Positions 26,984 through 36,875 of a DNA stretch of 64,000 bases are shown here, one piece after another. Position numbers and translations under genes: made by a program. This stretch comes from Chitinophaga silvatica (lineage in GTDB: Bacteria > Bacteroidota > Bacteroidia > Chitinophagales > Chitinophagaceae). A model generated the notes under the pieces. It made no database searches, was not told the origin of the DNA, and was given only the letters and a program-made list of their open reading frames with translations. The stretch covers positions 62,001 to 126,000 of the forward strand of contig NZ_QPMM01000006.1 in NCBI RefSeq assembly GCF_003419895.1, in the 5' to 3' direction. How positions within the stretch are numbered: position 1 is the stretch's first letter; each line of letters starts with the position of its first letter.

Positions 26984-27359
26984 AAAAGCAAGGTAATGAT
27001 TTATGATGAGTGCGGTTGCTTTTTTTGATTGATGTTATAACAAGGTAATTATCAAGCTATTAATGTTAAAAATGTTCAATTACCATTTGTAAGCTCCTTC
27101 CTTAAAATTTATCCATTTTAACAATATCTTAACCTTGGCCGATGCAACATTGGCAAAGTAGAACCAACAGATAGGCTATGGCTTATTTATATAGTGTAAT
27201 GTGCATTGCCGGGCAGGCGGACGTCCATTATCGGATAGCTCAACTAATCTTGTGTTCCCACCAGTAAAGTATCACTTGTCATAGGGCCTGTTTCAGATGT
27301 AGCTTTGATCCGAAATCAAAAACAAACATTAAAAAACAAACAATAAAATTTTTTCCGCC
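26984..27359 (+). other. 376-bp non-coding stretch before the PepSY-like gene
   Basis: No ORF. TAACCTTG near 27130 matches the -7 consensus with one mismatch and would give a leader of about 220 nt for the gene at 27360. The leader includes GC-richer sequence around 27205-27225 that could fold, but I see no recognised riboswitch. Confidence 0.4.
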
Positions 27360-27812
27360 ATGAAAAAACTAGTTGCAATCCTGGGTATTTCTCTCGTTCT
27401 CTGCACAAATTCGCTTTTTGCGAACGCATATGAAACTACTGTTAGCAAGAAGATTTCTTCTTCTTTTAATGAATACTTTGTAGGAGCTAAAGATGTAAAA
27501 TGGTATACTGATGATAATCAGACCTTCACTGCAAAGTTTACCTTAAACAGTAGTAAAGTAACAGCTTATTATCGCGAAGATGGCAGCCTGTTGGCTACTT
27601 CCCGCTTTCTGACCGGCAGTCAGCTTCCTATCAATGTACTCACCAAATTGAATAAGAAGTATGCCGACTGTACTGTTTACTCAGCCGTTGAATATTCAGC
27701 TGATGATGTAACAGTATTCTATATCACAATGGAAAGTAAGGATAGTTGGATAACAGTAAAAGCCGATAAAGAAGGCAATGCTCGTACTACCAAAAAGATG
27801 AAAAAAGCCTGA
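27360..27812 (+). CDS. Small secreted PepSY-like (DUF2874-type) protein
   Basis: 150 residues with a signal peptide (cleavage near LFANA, residue 22). The mature part begins with a helix then DVKWYTDDNQTFTAKFTLNS and AYYREDGSLLATSRFL, the pattern of the PepSY-like/BLIP-like periplasmic domains widespread in Bacteroidota. The C-terminus is very basic. Function unknown. A hairpin follows 27 bp after the stop. Confidence 0.7.
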   Translation: MKKLVAILGISLVLCTNSLFANAYETTVSKKISSSFNEYFVGAKDVKWYTDDNQTFTAKFTLNSSKVTAYYREDGSLLATSRFLTGSQLPINVLTKLNKKYADCTVYSAVEYSADDVTVFYITMESKDSWITVKADKEGNARTTKKMKKA

Positions 27813-27838
27813 TTTAGTTTTAGTAGTGTTAAAAATAC

Positions 27839-27875
27839 AGTGCCTTCGGTTTTCACCGGAGGCACTTTACTTATA
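27839..27875 (+). terminator. Terminator after PepSY-like gene
   Basis: AGTGCCTTCGGT pairs with ACCGGAGGCACT around TTTC (27839-27866). The T-tract is short and interrupted. Confidence 0.7.
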
Positions 27876-27903
27876 TATCATACGCTGTGCTGTTAAATTA
27901 TCT

Positions 27904-27911
27904 TAACTTTG
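27904..27911 (+). promoter_or_regulatory. -7 promoter box for DHS-like gene
   Basis: TAACTTTG exactly matches TAnnTTTG, 55 bp before the ATG. Confidence 0.6.
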
Positions 27912-27965
27912 CCACCTATTAAGGCTTTATTAGCCAGACTGTTAATGTATAAATGATTAAATGAC

Positions 27966-28940
27966 ATGAACAAGGGACCCGTTTCTCAATTTATCCAGCA
28001 CCATTATCGCCACTTTAATGCTGCTGCATTAGTGGATGCTGCCAAAGGATATGAAACACACCTGCTGGAAGGCGGTAAAATGATGGTGACTTTGGCCGGT
28101 GCAATGAGTACGGCCGAACTGGGCATTTCTTTCGCAGAAATGATCCGTCAGGGTAAAGTTGATATCATTTCCTGTACTGGTGCAAACCTGGAAGAAGATA
28201 TCATGAATTTGGTGGCTCATACTCACTATAAAAGAGTACCTAACTACCGCGATCTTAGCCCGCAGGAAGAATGGGATTTGCTGGAGCAAGGATTTAACCG
28301 CGTAACCGATACCTGTATTCCTGAAGAAGAAGCTTTCCGCCGCATTCAAAAACATATCCACAAAATATGGAAGGATGCTGAAGAAAAAGGCGAACGTTAC
28401 TTCCCTCACGAGTTTATGTACAAACTCCTTCTGAGTGGTGTAATGGAAGAAAACTATGAGATCGATCCTAAAAACAGCTGGATGCTGGCTGCTGCCGAGA
28501 AGAATATTCCTATCATCGTTCCGGGATGGGAAGATAGCACCATGGGTAATATCTTCGCTTCTTACTGCATAAAAGGCGAACTCAAAACCAGTACAATGAA
28601 GAGCGGTATCGAATACATGATCTTCCTGTCTGAGTGGTATCGTCAAAATTCCGGTGGTAAAGGTGTTGGTTTCTTCCAGATCGGTGGTGGTATCGCTGGT
28701 GACTTCCCTATTTGCGTTGTGCCAATGATGTACCAGGATCTCGAATGGACAGATGTTCCTTTCTGGTCTTACTTCTGCCAAATCTCTGACTCTACTACCT
28801 CTTATGGTTCTTATTCAGGAGCTGTTCCTAATGAGAAAATCACCTGGGGTAAACTGGATATTCACACACCTAAATTTATCGTTGAATCAGATGCTACTAT
28901 CGTGGCTCCACTGATCTTCGCGTATATTCTGGGATGGTAA
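27966..28940 (+). CDS. Deoxyhypusine synthase-family protein lacking the catalytic lysine
   Basis: 324 residues of the deoxyhypusine synthase fold (NAD-binding Rossmann-like). TLAGAMSTAELGISFAEMI, CTGANLEEDI, VPGWEDSTMGN and GKLDIHTPKFIVESDATIV align with the family's NAD and spermidine-binding parts. The eukaryotic enzyme's nucleophilic Lys lies in GGGVVK; here the same place reads GGGIAG, with Gly245 instead. Bacteria have no eIF5A, and some bacterial relatives make homospermidine-type polyamines, but those keep the Lys as far as I recall. The reaction here is therefore uncertain. It is monocistronic, with its own promoter and terminator. Confidence 0.85.
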   Translation: MNKGPVSQFIQHHYRHFNAAALVDAAKGYETHLLEGGKMMVTLAGAMSTAELGISFAEMIRQGKVDIISCTGANLEEDIMNLVAHTHYKRVPNYRDLSPQEEWDLLEQGFNRVTDTCIPEEEAFRRIQKHIHKIWKDAEEKGERYFPHEFMYKLLLSGVMEENYEIDPKNSWMLAAAEKNIPIIVPGWEDSTMGNIFASYCIKGELKTSTMKSGIEYMIFLSEWYRQNSGGKGVGFFQIGGGIAGDFPICVVPMMYQDLEWTDVPFWSYFCQISDSTTSYGSYSGAVPNEKITWGKLDIHTPKFIVESDATIVAPLIFAYILGW

Positions 28941-28957
28941 GTCCTTTGACACGAAAT

Positions 28958-28998
28958 AAAAGAAGAAGCCTCAGATTAATTCTGAGGCTTCTTCTTTT
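28958..28998. terminator. Bidirectional terminator between DHS-like gene and hemW
   Basis: AAAAGAAGAAGCCTCAGA pairs perfectly with TCTGAGGCTTCTTCTTTT around a 5-nt loop. The hemW stop codon lies at the end of this stem. Confidence 0.9.
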
Positions 28999-30121
28999 AT
29001 ACAAATAACTCTCCCGCTATCCCATCTGCAAACAATCTCCCGGCATTAGTAAGCCTTAAGCTCTCCCCTATTTTTTCCATTTTACCAGCTACGATAAAAG
29101 GCTGACTATGGGCTAATAAATGCAGTACATATTCTCTTCCGAATTTCTCCGCCACCCATTCCAGGTTACAACCGGCAGAAGTGCGCAGGGTGGTCATAAT
29201 ATATTCATTGAATTGCATGCTGGTGGTGAGCGACTCTATTTCAAAAGGTACTTTACCAGCCTCAATACTTTTTATATATAAGGCATTATTTGCCACATTC
29301 CATTGTCGGGTTACCCCGTTAAATGAATGGGCAGAGGGGCCTAAACCTAAATAATGTTTGCCTTGCCAATAGCTGCTGTTATGTCTTGAGTGCCATCCGG
29401 GTAGGGCGAAGTTGGAAATCTCGTAATGTTCATAACCGGCTTCTTTCAACCATTTCATAAGCATTTCAAAATGAAGGGCAGCCTTATCAGGATCTGTTGC
29501 TTCCATTTTTTTCTTTTTGATGAAATGATCGAGTGCTGTTCCTGGTTCTACGGTTAATGCATAGCAGGAAAGATGCGGGATACCTAAAGAAATGGCACGT
29601 TTCACATTCTCTTCCCAGCTTTCATTGCTGAGGGTCGGACCTCCGTAAATAAGGTCTATGGTGATATTCTCAAAGCCGATTGATTTAGCATTCAGAATGC
29701 AATTAATGGCTTGTTCGCTATCATGGGCTCTGTTCATCCATTTCAGATCGGCCTCCAGAAAAGACTGAACACCAATACTTAATCGGTTGATTCCAGCAGC
29801 TTTAAGCTCATTAAGCTTTTCAATGGAAAGGTCGTCCGGATTAGCTTCCAGGGTTATTTCGGCATTTGGAGATACCGGAAATAATTCTCTCAGGCGGCTG
29901 AGTAAAGAACCTAACTCCGCCGAAGTGAGTAAACTAGGAGTTCCGCCGCCGAAATAAATGGTTTCTACTTCAGCATCATTTAAATAATGTTGCTGATATT
30001 CCATTTCCTGCAGAATGCTTTTTACCATATCTTCCTGATGTTGTCGGGAAGTGGAAAAATGGAAATTGCAGTAATAGCAAGCCTGTTTACAAAACGGGAT
30101 ATGTAAATAAATGCCGGACAT
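28997..30121 (-). CDS. hemW: HemW, radical SAM heme chaperone
   Basis: 374 residues from the ATG at 30121 (MSGIYLHIPFCKQACYYCNF). The CxxxCxxC cluster motif binds the radical-SAM 4Fe-4S cluster, followed by YFGGGTPSLL, EANPDDLS and RLSIGVQSF, and a HemN C-terminal domain. The extra upstream cysteine of true oxygen-independent coproporphyrinogen oxidase HemN is absent, so this is HemW, a heme-transfer protein. It diverges from DUF4271-hemD, placing two heme-related genes head to head. Confidence 0.93.
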   Translation of the reverse strand: MSGIYLHIPFCKQACYYCNFHFSTSRQHQEDMVKSILQEMEYQQHYLNDAEVETIYFGGGTPSLLTSAELGSLLSRLRELFPVSPNAEITLEANPDDLSIEKLNELKAAGINRLSIGVQSFLEADLKWMNRAHDSEQAINCILNAKSIGFENITIDLIYGGPTLSNESWEENVKRAISLGIPHLSCYALTVEPGTALDHFIKKKKMEATDPDKAALHFEMLMKWLKEAGYEHYEISNFALPGWHSRHNSSYWQGKHYLGLGPSAHSFNGVTRQWNVANNALYIKSIEAGKVPFEIESLTTSMQFNEYIMTTLRTSAGCNLEWVAEKFGREYVLHLLAHSQPFIVAGKMEKIGESLRLTNAGRLFADGIAGELFV

Positions 30122-30182
30122 CTGTATTTTAATACCTTGTTGTAATGGGTCTTGTGGACCGGTCAACTATGGACTATTTTAA

Positions 30183-30190
30183 TATCTTTG
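30183..30190 (+). promoter_or_regulatory. -7 promoter box for DUF4271-hemD
   Basis: TATCTTTG exactly matches TAnnTTTG. It overlaps the promoter zone of divergent hemW and leaves a leader of about 105 nt before the TTG start at 30304. Confidence 0.5.
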
Positions 30191-30197
30191 CAAACGA

Positions 30198-30205
30198 CAA
30201 ATTTA
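30198..30205 (-). promoter_or_regulatory. -7 promoter box for hemW
   Basis: Minus-strand TAAATTTG exactly matches TAnnTTTG, 76 bp upstream of the hemW ATG. Its start site would fall on the opposing -7 box. Confidence 0.5.
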
Positions 30206-30303
30206 CGTTGCAGTTTTGTTTTGTGAACAGGACGGTGTTAATTGCTGCTATATTCCCTTAAAAAAGGGAAATTGAAATTTGTGAAAAACCGATTATAAAG
30301 TCA

Positions 30304-31377
30304 TTGAAAAATATTTTCCTGGTGCGAAACTGGTTATTGTCGCTATTCTTTTTTCTGATTTATTGGCCACTGCAGGCTCAAACAGCTGATAGTACTGTTC
30401 CTGAAGTTCCTAAGACGGTGATTCATAAACCATTGCAGCAACGTGTGGGGGCAGATTCAGGCCGACCGGCTGCCAGGACTATTCCTGTTAAAAGAGATTC
30501 TACTCATCGGGCCACCGTACAGGCTGCTGTTCCAAAGCCTGATTCGGTAAATGTGCCAAAGGATACAGCTATGCTGGCGGATAGCTTGGCAAAAGCTACT
30601 CCTAAAGTATTGCCACCCAGTGATTTCGATATTTACCTGCAGAAGCTGGCATCAACAAATGATTTCCTGAAACCCGGGAGAAACAGGTTTGTTGATACTA
30701 ATCCGGAAAGGCCATATCGCGATATCGATTGGCTGATTTACCTGATTGCCGGAGTTGTGTTGCTTTTGAGTATTATCCGTTTATCATATCGTAAATATTT
30801 TGCGGATCTTTTCAGAGCCTTTTTGAATCCTACATTGAGTCAGCGGCAGTTGAAAGACCAGTTGTCTCAATCTCCGTTTCCGAACTTTTTATTAAATGCA
30901 TTCTTTGCTATTTCGCTAGGGTTGTATTTATATCTGGTGTTGTTCAACCTTCAGATTTTTCCGCAGGCAGAGCCGTGGTTATTGATTCCGGGGTTGATTT
31001 TGCTGGTGGTGATTATCTACCTGGTTAAATATATTGTATTGAGATTTTGTGGATGGTTGTTTGGAAATTCTGAATTGGCAGATGCATATATTTTTATCCT
31101 TTTTCTGATAAATAAGGTTTTGGGTATTTTACTAGTGCCATTTTTAGTGATAATGGCATTCTGTAAGCCGCAAATTGCCAATACTTTCCTCTATATATCT
31201 TTATTTTTTATTGCGTTACTCGTTGTTTATAGGTATATTAGATCATATTCCTTGGTTAAACAATACCTATCTTTCAGTAAATTGCATTTTTTTCTTTACC
31301 TTTGCGCATTCGAAGTAGCACCGGTTTTGATTCTGATCAAGGTGTTACAGAATATCTGGTTAACTGGTAATCCCTGA
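30304..31377 (+). CDS. DUF4271 integral membrane protein
   Basis: 357 residues using a TTG start at 30304 (MKNIFLVRNW); no ATG gives a complete signal region. A signal peptide ends near PLQAQ (residue 26), followed by a Pro/Ser/Thr-rich periplasmic linker to about residue 125, then seven or so hydrophobic segments (about 143-345). DUF4271 is Bacteroidota-specific and commonly sits directly before hemD, as here with a 35-bp gap. Function unknown; a link to tetrapyrrole metabolism is inferred from context. Confidence 0.85.
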   Translation: MKNIFLVRNWLLSLFFFLIYWPLQAQTADSTVPEVPKTVIHKPLQQRVGADSGRPAARTIPVKRDSTHRATVQAAVPKPDSVNVPKDTAMLADSLAKATPKVLPPSDFDIYLQKLASTNDFLKPGRNRFVDTNPERPYRDIDWLIYLIAGVVLLLSIIRLSYRKYFADLFRAFLNPTLSQRQLKDQLSQSPFPNFLLNAFFAISLGLYLYLVLFNLQIFPQAEPWLLIPGLILLVVIIYLVKYIVLRFCGWLFGNSELADAYIFILFLINKVLGILLVPFLVIMAFCKPQIANTFLYISLFFIALLVVYRYIRSYSLVKQYLSFSKLHFFLYLCAFEVAPVLILIKVLQNIWLTGNP

Positions 31378-31412
31378 TTATCGCCTATTGTTAACACAAG
31401 AGCAAAAAACGT

Positions 31413-32204
31413 ATGATAAAAGGCGGGCCAAAAAAAGATTTGCAAGGTAAACAAATTCAGTCAATCCTAATTTCTCAACCTAAGCCTGAAACAGAAAAAT
31501 CGCCTTATTTCGACCTGGCGAAAAAATTCAATGTTAAGTTGGATTTCTTCCCGTTCATTAAGGTAGAAGGTTTGCCAGCTAAGGAGTTTAGAAAACAGAA
31601 AATCGACATTCCTGGCTATACGGCCGTAATTTTTACAAGTCGTAACTCGGTAGATCACTTTTTCCGGATATGTGAAGAAATGAAGATTAAAGTGTCGCAG
31701 GATTGCAAATACTTTTGTATTACAGAAGCTGTTGCGTTGTATCTTCAAAAGTTTATTCTTTACCGCAAGCGTAAAGTGTTTTTCGGTGCCGATGGTTCTA
31801 CCAAAGGTGTACTGGAAGTAATGAATAAACATAAGGACAATGAAAAATTCCTTTTCCCTAGCTCTGATAGCCAGAAAAAGGATATTGAGGAGTGGTTGAA
31901 AGCCAATAAGTGCGAGTATGCAACTGCTACCCTTTACAAGACGGTATCTACTGATGTAAAGGAAGTATTGGGTGCTACCAGCTATGATATGATTGTGTTT
32001 TTCAGTCCTTCCGGGGTAAAATCACTGTTTGAAAATGTACCGGGCTTCGTGCAGAACGGAACACATATTGGTGCATTTGGTCCTACTACTTCTGCTGCTG
32101 TAGAAGAAGCCGGATTAAGACTGGATGTAAAAGCTCCGCAACCACAGGCACCTTCTATGGTAGCTGCATTGGAACAATACCTCACCTCATTAGGTAAGAA
32201 GTAA
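31413..32204 (+). CDS. hemD: Uroporphyrinogen-III synthase
   Basis: 263 residues of the HemD superfamily, with weak sequence conservation as usual. [20 protein letters not shown] at the start, [18 protein letters not shown], the ITEAVALYL stretch, [25 protein letters not shown] and [18 protein letters not shown] match the two-domain fold that cyclises hydroxymethylbilane. It follows DUF4271, and a terminator follows after 21 bp. Confidence 0.9.
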   Translation: MIKGGPKKDLQGKQIQSILISQPKPETEKSPYFDLAKKFNVKLDFFPFIKVEGLPAKEFRKQKIDIPGYTAVIFTSRNSVDHFFRICEEMKIKVSQDCKYFCITEAVALYLQKFILYRKRKVFFGADGSTKGVLEVMNKHKDNEKFLFPSSDSQKKDIEEWLKANKCEYATATLYKTVSTDVKEVLGATSYDMIVFFSPSGVKSLFENVPGFVQNGTHIGAFGPTTSAAVEEAGLRLDVKAPQPQAPSMVAALEQYLTSLGKK

Positions 32205-32225
32205 AAAAAATTTTAAAAATATTGA

Positions 32226-32259
32226 AGCGTCTCTACAAAGTAGAGGCGCTTTTTTTGTT
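32226..32259 (+). terminator. Intrinsic terminator after hemD
   Basis: AGCGTCTCTAC pairs with GTAGAGGCGCT (one G-T pair) around AAA, 32226-32250, then seven Ts. Confidence 0.9.
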
Positions 32260-32335
32260 TCTTGCAATAACCCAAAAGAGCTTTTGCTCCTTTTGGAAAA
32301 ATTCTAATATTTGTAGCAAAGTCAAGCCGGTAGCC

Positions 32336-34369
32336 ATGAATAAGCTTATTAATGAAACAAGTCCGTATTTATTACAACATGCACATAATCCAGTAAACTG
32401 GTATCCCTGGGGGGAAGAGGCATTGGAGCGGGCAAAAAAGGAAGATAAACCAATATTGGTTAGTATCGGTTACGCTGCTTGCCATTGGTGTCATGTAATG
32501 GAAAGGGAAAGCTTTGAGAATGAAGCTACAGCAGCTATCATGAATGAGCATTTCATCAACATAAAAATAGATAGGGAAGAACGGCCGGATCTGGATCATA
32601 TATACATGGATGCGCTTACAGCTATGACAGGAGCAGGTGGCTGGCCATTGAATGTTTTTCTTACTCCTGATAAAAAACCGTTTTACGGAGGTACTTACTA
32701 CCCACCCACTAAGATGTATAACCGCCCATCCTGGACGGACGTACTCCATTCTATTTCAGATGCCTTCACCAACAAGCGTGAAGAAATAGAGGGGCAGGCA
32801 GAGAACCTGGTAAGTCATATACATCAATCTTCTCAATTTGGATTACAATCCCCTGTTCTGAACCTACCTGTAGAAGAGCTGTTTACCAAACAGCAGTGCG
32901 ATACTATCACTGAAAATTTATTAAAGCAGGGAGATACCAGATGGGGTGGATTTGGCCGTGCGCCAAAGTTTCCTCAAACTTTTGCTATAAGTTATTTACT
33001 TAGGTATCATCATTTTTATAAACACCCGGAGTCTTTGCAGCAGGCATTATTATCTCTTGATAAAATGTTGCAGGGTGGCATTTATGATCAGCTGGGAGGT
33101 GGATTTGCAAGATATTCAACAGATGAGAAATGGCTGGCTCCTCACTTCGAAAAGATGCTTTATGATAATGCCCTACTGATAGATGTTTTATGTGATGCCT
33201 GGCAGTTGACCCGCAAGGAATCGTATGCTACAACTGTGAGGGATACGCTGGAATTTATTTCCCGGGAAATGACTGCACCGGAGGGAGGATTCTACGCGGC
33301 ATTGGATGCGGATTCGGAAGGAGTGGAAGGAAAATTTTATACCTGGAGCAAAGCAGAGATCCACCATATACTGGGCGAACAGGCGAAGCCTTTTTGCGAG
33401 TATTATGATGTGAGTGAAGAAGGTAATTGGGAGCATACCAATATTTTATGGGTGCAGCAGCCATTAGAGGAGTTTGCAGCTGAAAAAGGGTATGATGCAG
33501 CCGTTTTGGGGGCTATGTTGCAAGGTTGCAGGGAAAAACTGATGGCGGTAAGGGATAACCGGATTCGCCCGGGATTGGATGATAAAATAATACTTGGTTG
33601 GAATGCATTGATGATACACTCCTATTGCAAGGCTTTTTCGGCTTTGGGGAGAGAGGAGTATAGGCAGATTGCCGTATCGCAGATGGAATGGTTGCTTACA
33701 GCTTTTGCAGATGGTAAGGCATTTAAGCATACCTGGAAGAATGGAGTGGCAAAATATCCGGCCTTTTTAGATGATTATGCCTATTTAATAAGGGCATTGA
33801 TATCGTTGCAGGAGATTACTGGAAATCTGGATTATTTGCATAAAGCAAAGAGTATCATAGAGTTTGTGATAGAGAACTTTGGAGATGAGCAACAACTTTT
33901 CTTTTATTATACAATTGAAGGGCAGAATGACGTTATAGTTAGGAAGAAAGAGATTTATGATGGAGCAGTGCCAAGTGGCAATGCGATTATGATGCAGAAC
34001 CTTTGGTATCTTTCTGTTGTTTTTGATCAAAGAGCATGGTCTGAGAGGTGTTTGGGAGCTATATCGGCAATATCGCAAACGACCGTACGTTATCCTACTT
34101 CTTTCGGCGTTTGGGCTATCCAGTTATTACAGTTCGTACGTGGAACCCCGGAACTGGCAATTGTTGGTCAATCATTTTTGGAAAGAATGAATGAAGCGGG
34201 TAACTGGTTTATCCCGTTTAGGGTGTTGGTCGGCTCTTCTGAAAATGTGGAAGCGATTCCGTTACTAAATGATCGTGAGAGGGCAAATGAGACATTGGTG
34301 TATTTATGCAAAGATTATCATTGCATTAAACCTATGCATTATATAAAAGAAATTATTAATTTAATATAA
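32336..34369 (+). CDS. DUF255 thioredoxin-domain protein (SSP411/YyaL-like)
   Basis: 677 residues from the ATG at 32336. The longer candidate at 32222 runs through the hemD terminator and is rejected. The N-terminal thioredoxin-like domain holds [14 protein letters not shown] and the active-site ACHWCHVME (CxxC), with [12 protein letters not shown]. The larger C-terminal (alpha/alpha)6-barrel carries [29 protein letters not shown] and [12 protein letters not shown]. The family is universal (human SPATA20), with no settled reaction. It is monocistronic. Confidence 0.93.
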   Translation: MNKLINETSPYLLQHAHNPVNWYPWGEEALERAKKEDKPILVSIGYAACHWCHVMERESFENEATAAIMNEHFINIKIDREERPDLDHIYMDALTAMTGAGGWPLNVFLTPDKKPFYGGTYYPPTKMYNRPSWTDVLHSISDAFTNKREEIEGQAENLVSHIHQSSQFGLQSPVLNLPVEELFTKQQCDTITENLLKQGDTRWGGFGRAPKFPQTFAISYLLRYHHFYKHPESLQQALLSLDKMLQGGIYDQLGGGFARYSTDEKWLAPHFEKMLYDNALLIDVLCDAWQLTRKESYATTVRDTLEFISREMTAPEGGFYAALDADSEGVEGKFYTWSKAEIHHILGEQAKPFCEYYDVSEEGNWEHTNILWVQQPLEEFAAEKGYDAAVLGAMLQGCREKLMAVRDNRIRPGLDDKIILGWNALMIHSYCKAFSALGREEYRQIAVSQMEWLLTAFADGKAFKHTWKNGVAKYPAFLDDYAYLIRALISLQEITGNLDYLHKAKSIIEFVIENFGDEQQLFFYYTIEGQNDVIVRKKEIYDGAVPSGNAIMMQNLWYLSVVFDQRAWSERCLGAISAISQTTVRYPTSFGVWAIQLLQFVRGTPELAIVGQSFLERMNEAGNWFIPFRVLVGSSENVEAIPLLNDRERANETLVYLCKDYHCIKPMHYIKEIINLI

Positions 34370-34538
34370 TTATTATGTAACTTGCTGCCATAAATGGTTG
34401 TGTTTTGGTAGCGTTTCAATAAATGTTAATGTCTTTATATAATAAAATGTTAAAACACGCGTTTAAACTACTTACAGATAGGATTTGAAGGAATTGAAAA
34501 AGTTGGATAAAAAGTCACTACGGATTAAAATTAATTGT

Positions 34539-34546
34539 TACATTTG
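34539..34546 (+). promoter_or_regulatory. -7 promoter box for gldKLMN
   Basis: TACATTTG followed by C matches TAnnTTTGY, 99 bp before the first gldK ATG. Confidence 0.55.
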
Positions 34547-34644
34547 CTATCTTTCATATAAACAAAGCGGGTGAAAAATGAGAGTTGTGTTCCCTTGCAT
34601 ACAGGTAAAATGCACCAGGCTGGTTAATAGAAAAACATATTCTG

Positions 34645-35928
34645 ATGAAAGCTACCCTTATGAAGCTTAACTATGTAAAAGGTCTGTTGGCAGTAATGCT
34701 GGTTTCCCTGCTGGCCGGCTGTGGCGGTAGTAAAAGCCCTAAGAACGCACAAGGGCAACTGATCGGCGTGAGCCCAAGACCAAAGTACACCCCTCCCGTA
34801 CCTTATGGAATGGTTTATGTTCCTGCTGGAACTTTTCACATGGGACCCAGTGACGAGGATGTAAACTATGCTTACACCGCTCGTAACAAGTCTATTTCCA
34901 TTTCAGGTTTCTATATGGATGCCACTGAAATTACGAACAATGAGTATCGTCAATTTGTGAACTGGGTGCAGGATTCTATTGCACACATTCTGTTGGGCCA
35001 TGTAAAGTCTGATGATGGTGTTGATATTATCGACTGGAAACAGAAAATCAATTATAAGGATAAAGGCACAGTTGAGAAACTGGATGCTATGGTTTATGCT
35101 GAAGCTGATCGGTTGTACGGTCGTAAAGATATTGACGTTGGAAAACTGATCTACCACCAGGAGAAATTTAACTGGGATAAAGCTAAACTGAGAGAGAATG
35201 CGGGTAAACCTCGTTCTACCTTTATCGTGAAGAAAGACGTTCCTATCTATCCGGATACTCTTTGCTGGATCAGAGACTTCTCTTACGCCTATAACGAGCC
35301 AATGACCCGTATGTATTTCTGGCATCCGGCTTTCGATAACTATCCGGTTGTAGGGGTTAACTGGCACCAGGCTACTGCTTTCTGTGAGTGGAGAAGCCGG
35401 TTCTGGGAAGATTATCGTTCTGCCCATAAATTATTCACTGAAGATAAATTCCAGCTGCCTTCTGAGGCACAGTGGGAATACGCTGCCCGCGGCGGTAGAG
35501 AACAAACTCCTTATCCTTGGGGAGGTTACTATATCAGAAATAAGAAAGGTTGCTTACTGGCAAACTTTAAACCTGGTAGAGGTAATTATCCTGAAGATGG
35601 CGGTTTCTATACTGTACGTGCCGACGCTTATTGGCCTAACGACTACGGTTTGTATAATATGGCCGGAAACGTTGCTGAGTGGACAGCCGATATCTTTTAT
35701 GAAAATGCCTACTCCTTTACTTCAGATATGAACCCATATCTGACAATGGATGTTCCGGACGATGCACCTCCTAAAATGAAACGTAAAGCCATCAGAGGTG
35801 GATCCTGGAAAGATGTAGGTTACTTCCTGCAAACAGGTACGAGAACATATGAATATCAGGATAGCTCTAAATCATATGTAGGATTTAGATGTACTATTGC
35901 CCTGAGTAGAAGAGCAAAGCACCGATAG
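34645..35928 (+). CDS. gldK: GldK, type IX secretion/gliding lipoprotein
   Basis: 427 residues, or 422 from the second ATG at 34660. The lipobox SLLAGC places the lipidated Cys at residue 26. The remainder is a formylglycine-generating-enzyme-like (sulfatase-modifying factor) domain: MVYVPAGTFHMGPSDEDVNY, DATEITNNEYRQFV, QLPSEAQWEYAARGG, NMAGNVAEWTAD and AIRGGSWKD. GldK (PorK) forms with GldN the periplasmic ring of the type IX secretion system under the outer membrane. It opens the gldK-L-M-N cluster in the canonical order. Confidence 0.96.
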   Translation: MKATLMKLNYVKGLLAVMLVSLLAGCGGSKSPKNAQGQLIGVSPRPKYTPPVPYGMVYVPAGTFHMGPSDEDVNYAYTARNKSISISGFYMDATEITNNEYRQFVNWVQDSIAHILLGHVKSDDGVDIIDWKQKINYKDKGTVEKLDAMVYAEADRLYGRKDIDVGKLIYHQEKFNWDKAKLRENAGKPRSTFIVKKDVPIYPDTLCWIRDFSYAYNEPMTRMYFWHPAFDNYPVVGVNWHQATAFCEWRSRFWEDYRSAHKLFTEDKFQLPSEAQWEYAARGGREQTPYPWGGYYIRNKKGCLLANFKPGRGNYPEDGGFYTVRADAYWPNDYGLYNMAGNVAEWTADIFYENAYSFTSDMNPYLTMDVPDDAPPKMKRKAIRGGSWKDVGYFLQTGTRTYEYQDSSKSYVGFRCTIALSRRAKHR

Positions 35929-36079
35929 TTTAAACCAAAATGTATAATAGCCTGTATAATTATAACCAGAGAAACTAAATCTTTGTATTATGATACATAC
36001 TATTATTATCAAATCGTTGAGAATCAACTATTCCATACAGACTTTAACTTTAAACACTTTAACCAGTAAATTTTAACCT

Positions 36080-36823
36080 ATGGCTATGAATCCTAACAAA
36101 GCTAAATGGCTGAATTTTTTTGTATGCGTTGCTGCTTCTGTGGTAATTATTGGAGCATTATTTAAACTGCAACACTGGCAGGGAGCAGATATCGCTTTGA
36201 TCTTAGGTCTGAGCACTGAAGCCCTCATCTTCTTCGTTTATGCATTCGTTCCAGATTCTGGCGGTCATGCAGAAGGACAAGCCGTTGCTGTTGCTGGTAG
36301 CCCTGCTGTGGCTGGCCTCGACAAAATGCTTCAGGAAGCTGATATCACTCCGGCTAACCTGCAACGCCTCAGCGAAAATTTCCAAAAGTTAGGTACAACA
36401 GTTGACAAAATGAGAGACATCAGTGACGTTGTTGCTGCAACTGGTGATTACACTCAAAAAACAAGAGAAGCTGCCAGCGCTATCGGTAACGTAGCTAGTG
36501 CTTATACCACTGCTGCTGCTGCTGTTTCTTCTTTCAATAGTGCTTCTGAGTCAACTAAAGATTTCCATGTTCAAATGCAGGGTATGACCAAAAACCTGGC
36601 TTCCCTTAACGCAATCTATGAACTGGAACTGCAGGATACCAACAACCACCTGAAAGCTATGAACAAATTCTACAGCAATCTGCAGAATGCTTCAGTAGCA
36701 ATGAGCGGTAGCATCGATGATGCTAAGAAAACTCAGGAACAAATTGCTCTGCTGGCTAAAAACCTCGGCAACCTGAATTCAATCTACGGCAACATGCTGG
36801 CTGCTATGAACGGTGGCAGATAA
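36080..36823 (+). CDS. gldL: GldL, type IX secretion motor subunit
   Basis: 247 residues. Two transmembrane helices (about 11-29 and 36-55) are followed by a cytoplasmic region of amphipathic helices. The second helix carries Glu47 in LSTEALIFF, matching the acidic residue needed for proton flow in the GldLM motor. LFKLQHWQGADIAL is the usual inter-helix motif. It works with GldM, encoded 52 bp downstream, to power secretion and gliding. The gldK-gldL gap is 151 bp and AT-rich, and may hold an extra promoter, though I see no exact -7 box. Confidence 0.96.
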   Translation: MAMNPNKAKWLNFFVCVAASVVIIGALFKLQHWQGADIALILGLSTEALIFFVYAFVPDSGGHAEGQAVAVAGSPAVAGLDKMLQEADITPANLQRLSENFQKLGTTVDKMRDISDVVAATGDYTQKTREAASAIGNVASAYTTAAAAVSSFNSASESTKDFHVQMQGMTKNLASLNAIYELELQDTNNHLKAMNKFYSNLQNASVAMSGSIDDAKKTQEQIALLAKNLGNLNSIYGNMLAAMNGGR

Positions 36824-36875
36824 GGTATAGCTAATAGTTTCAATTATCAACTTGAATTAAATCTGAAATCAAACT

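Noticed and set aside
28029-28781. A 250-codon open frame antisense to the DHS-like gene
   Set aside because: The plus-strand frame is a clear conserved enzyme. The antisense product is His/Phe-rich with no recognisable domain, as expected from the complement of a real gene.
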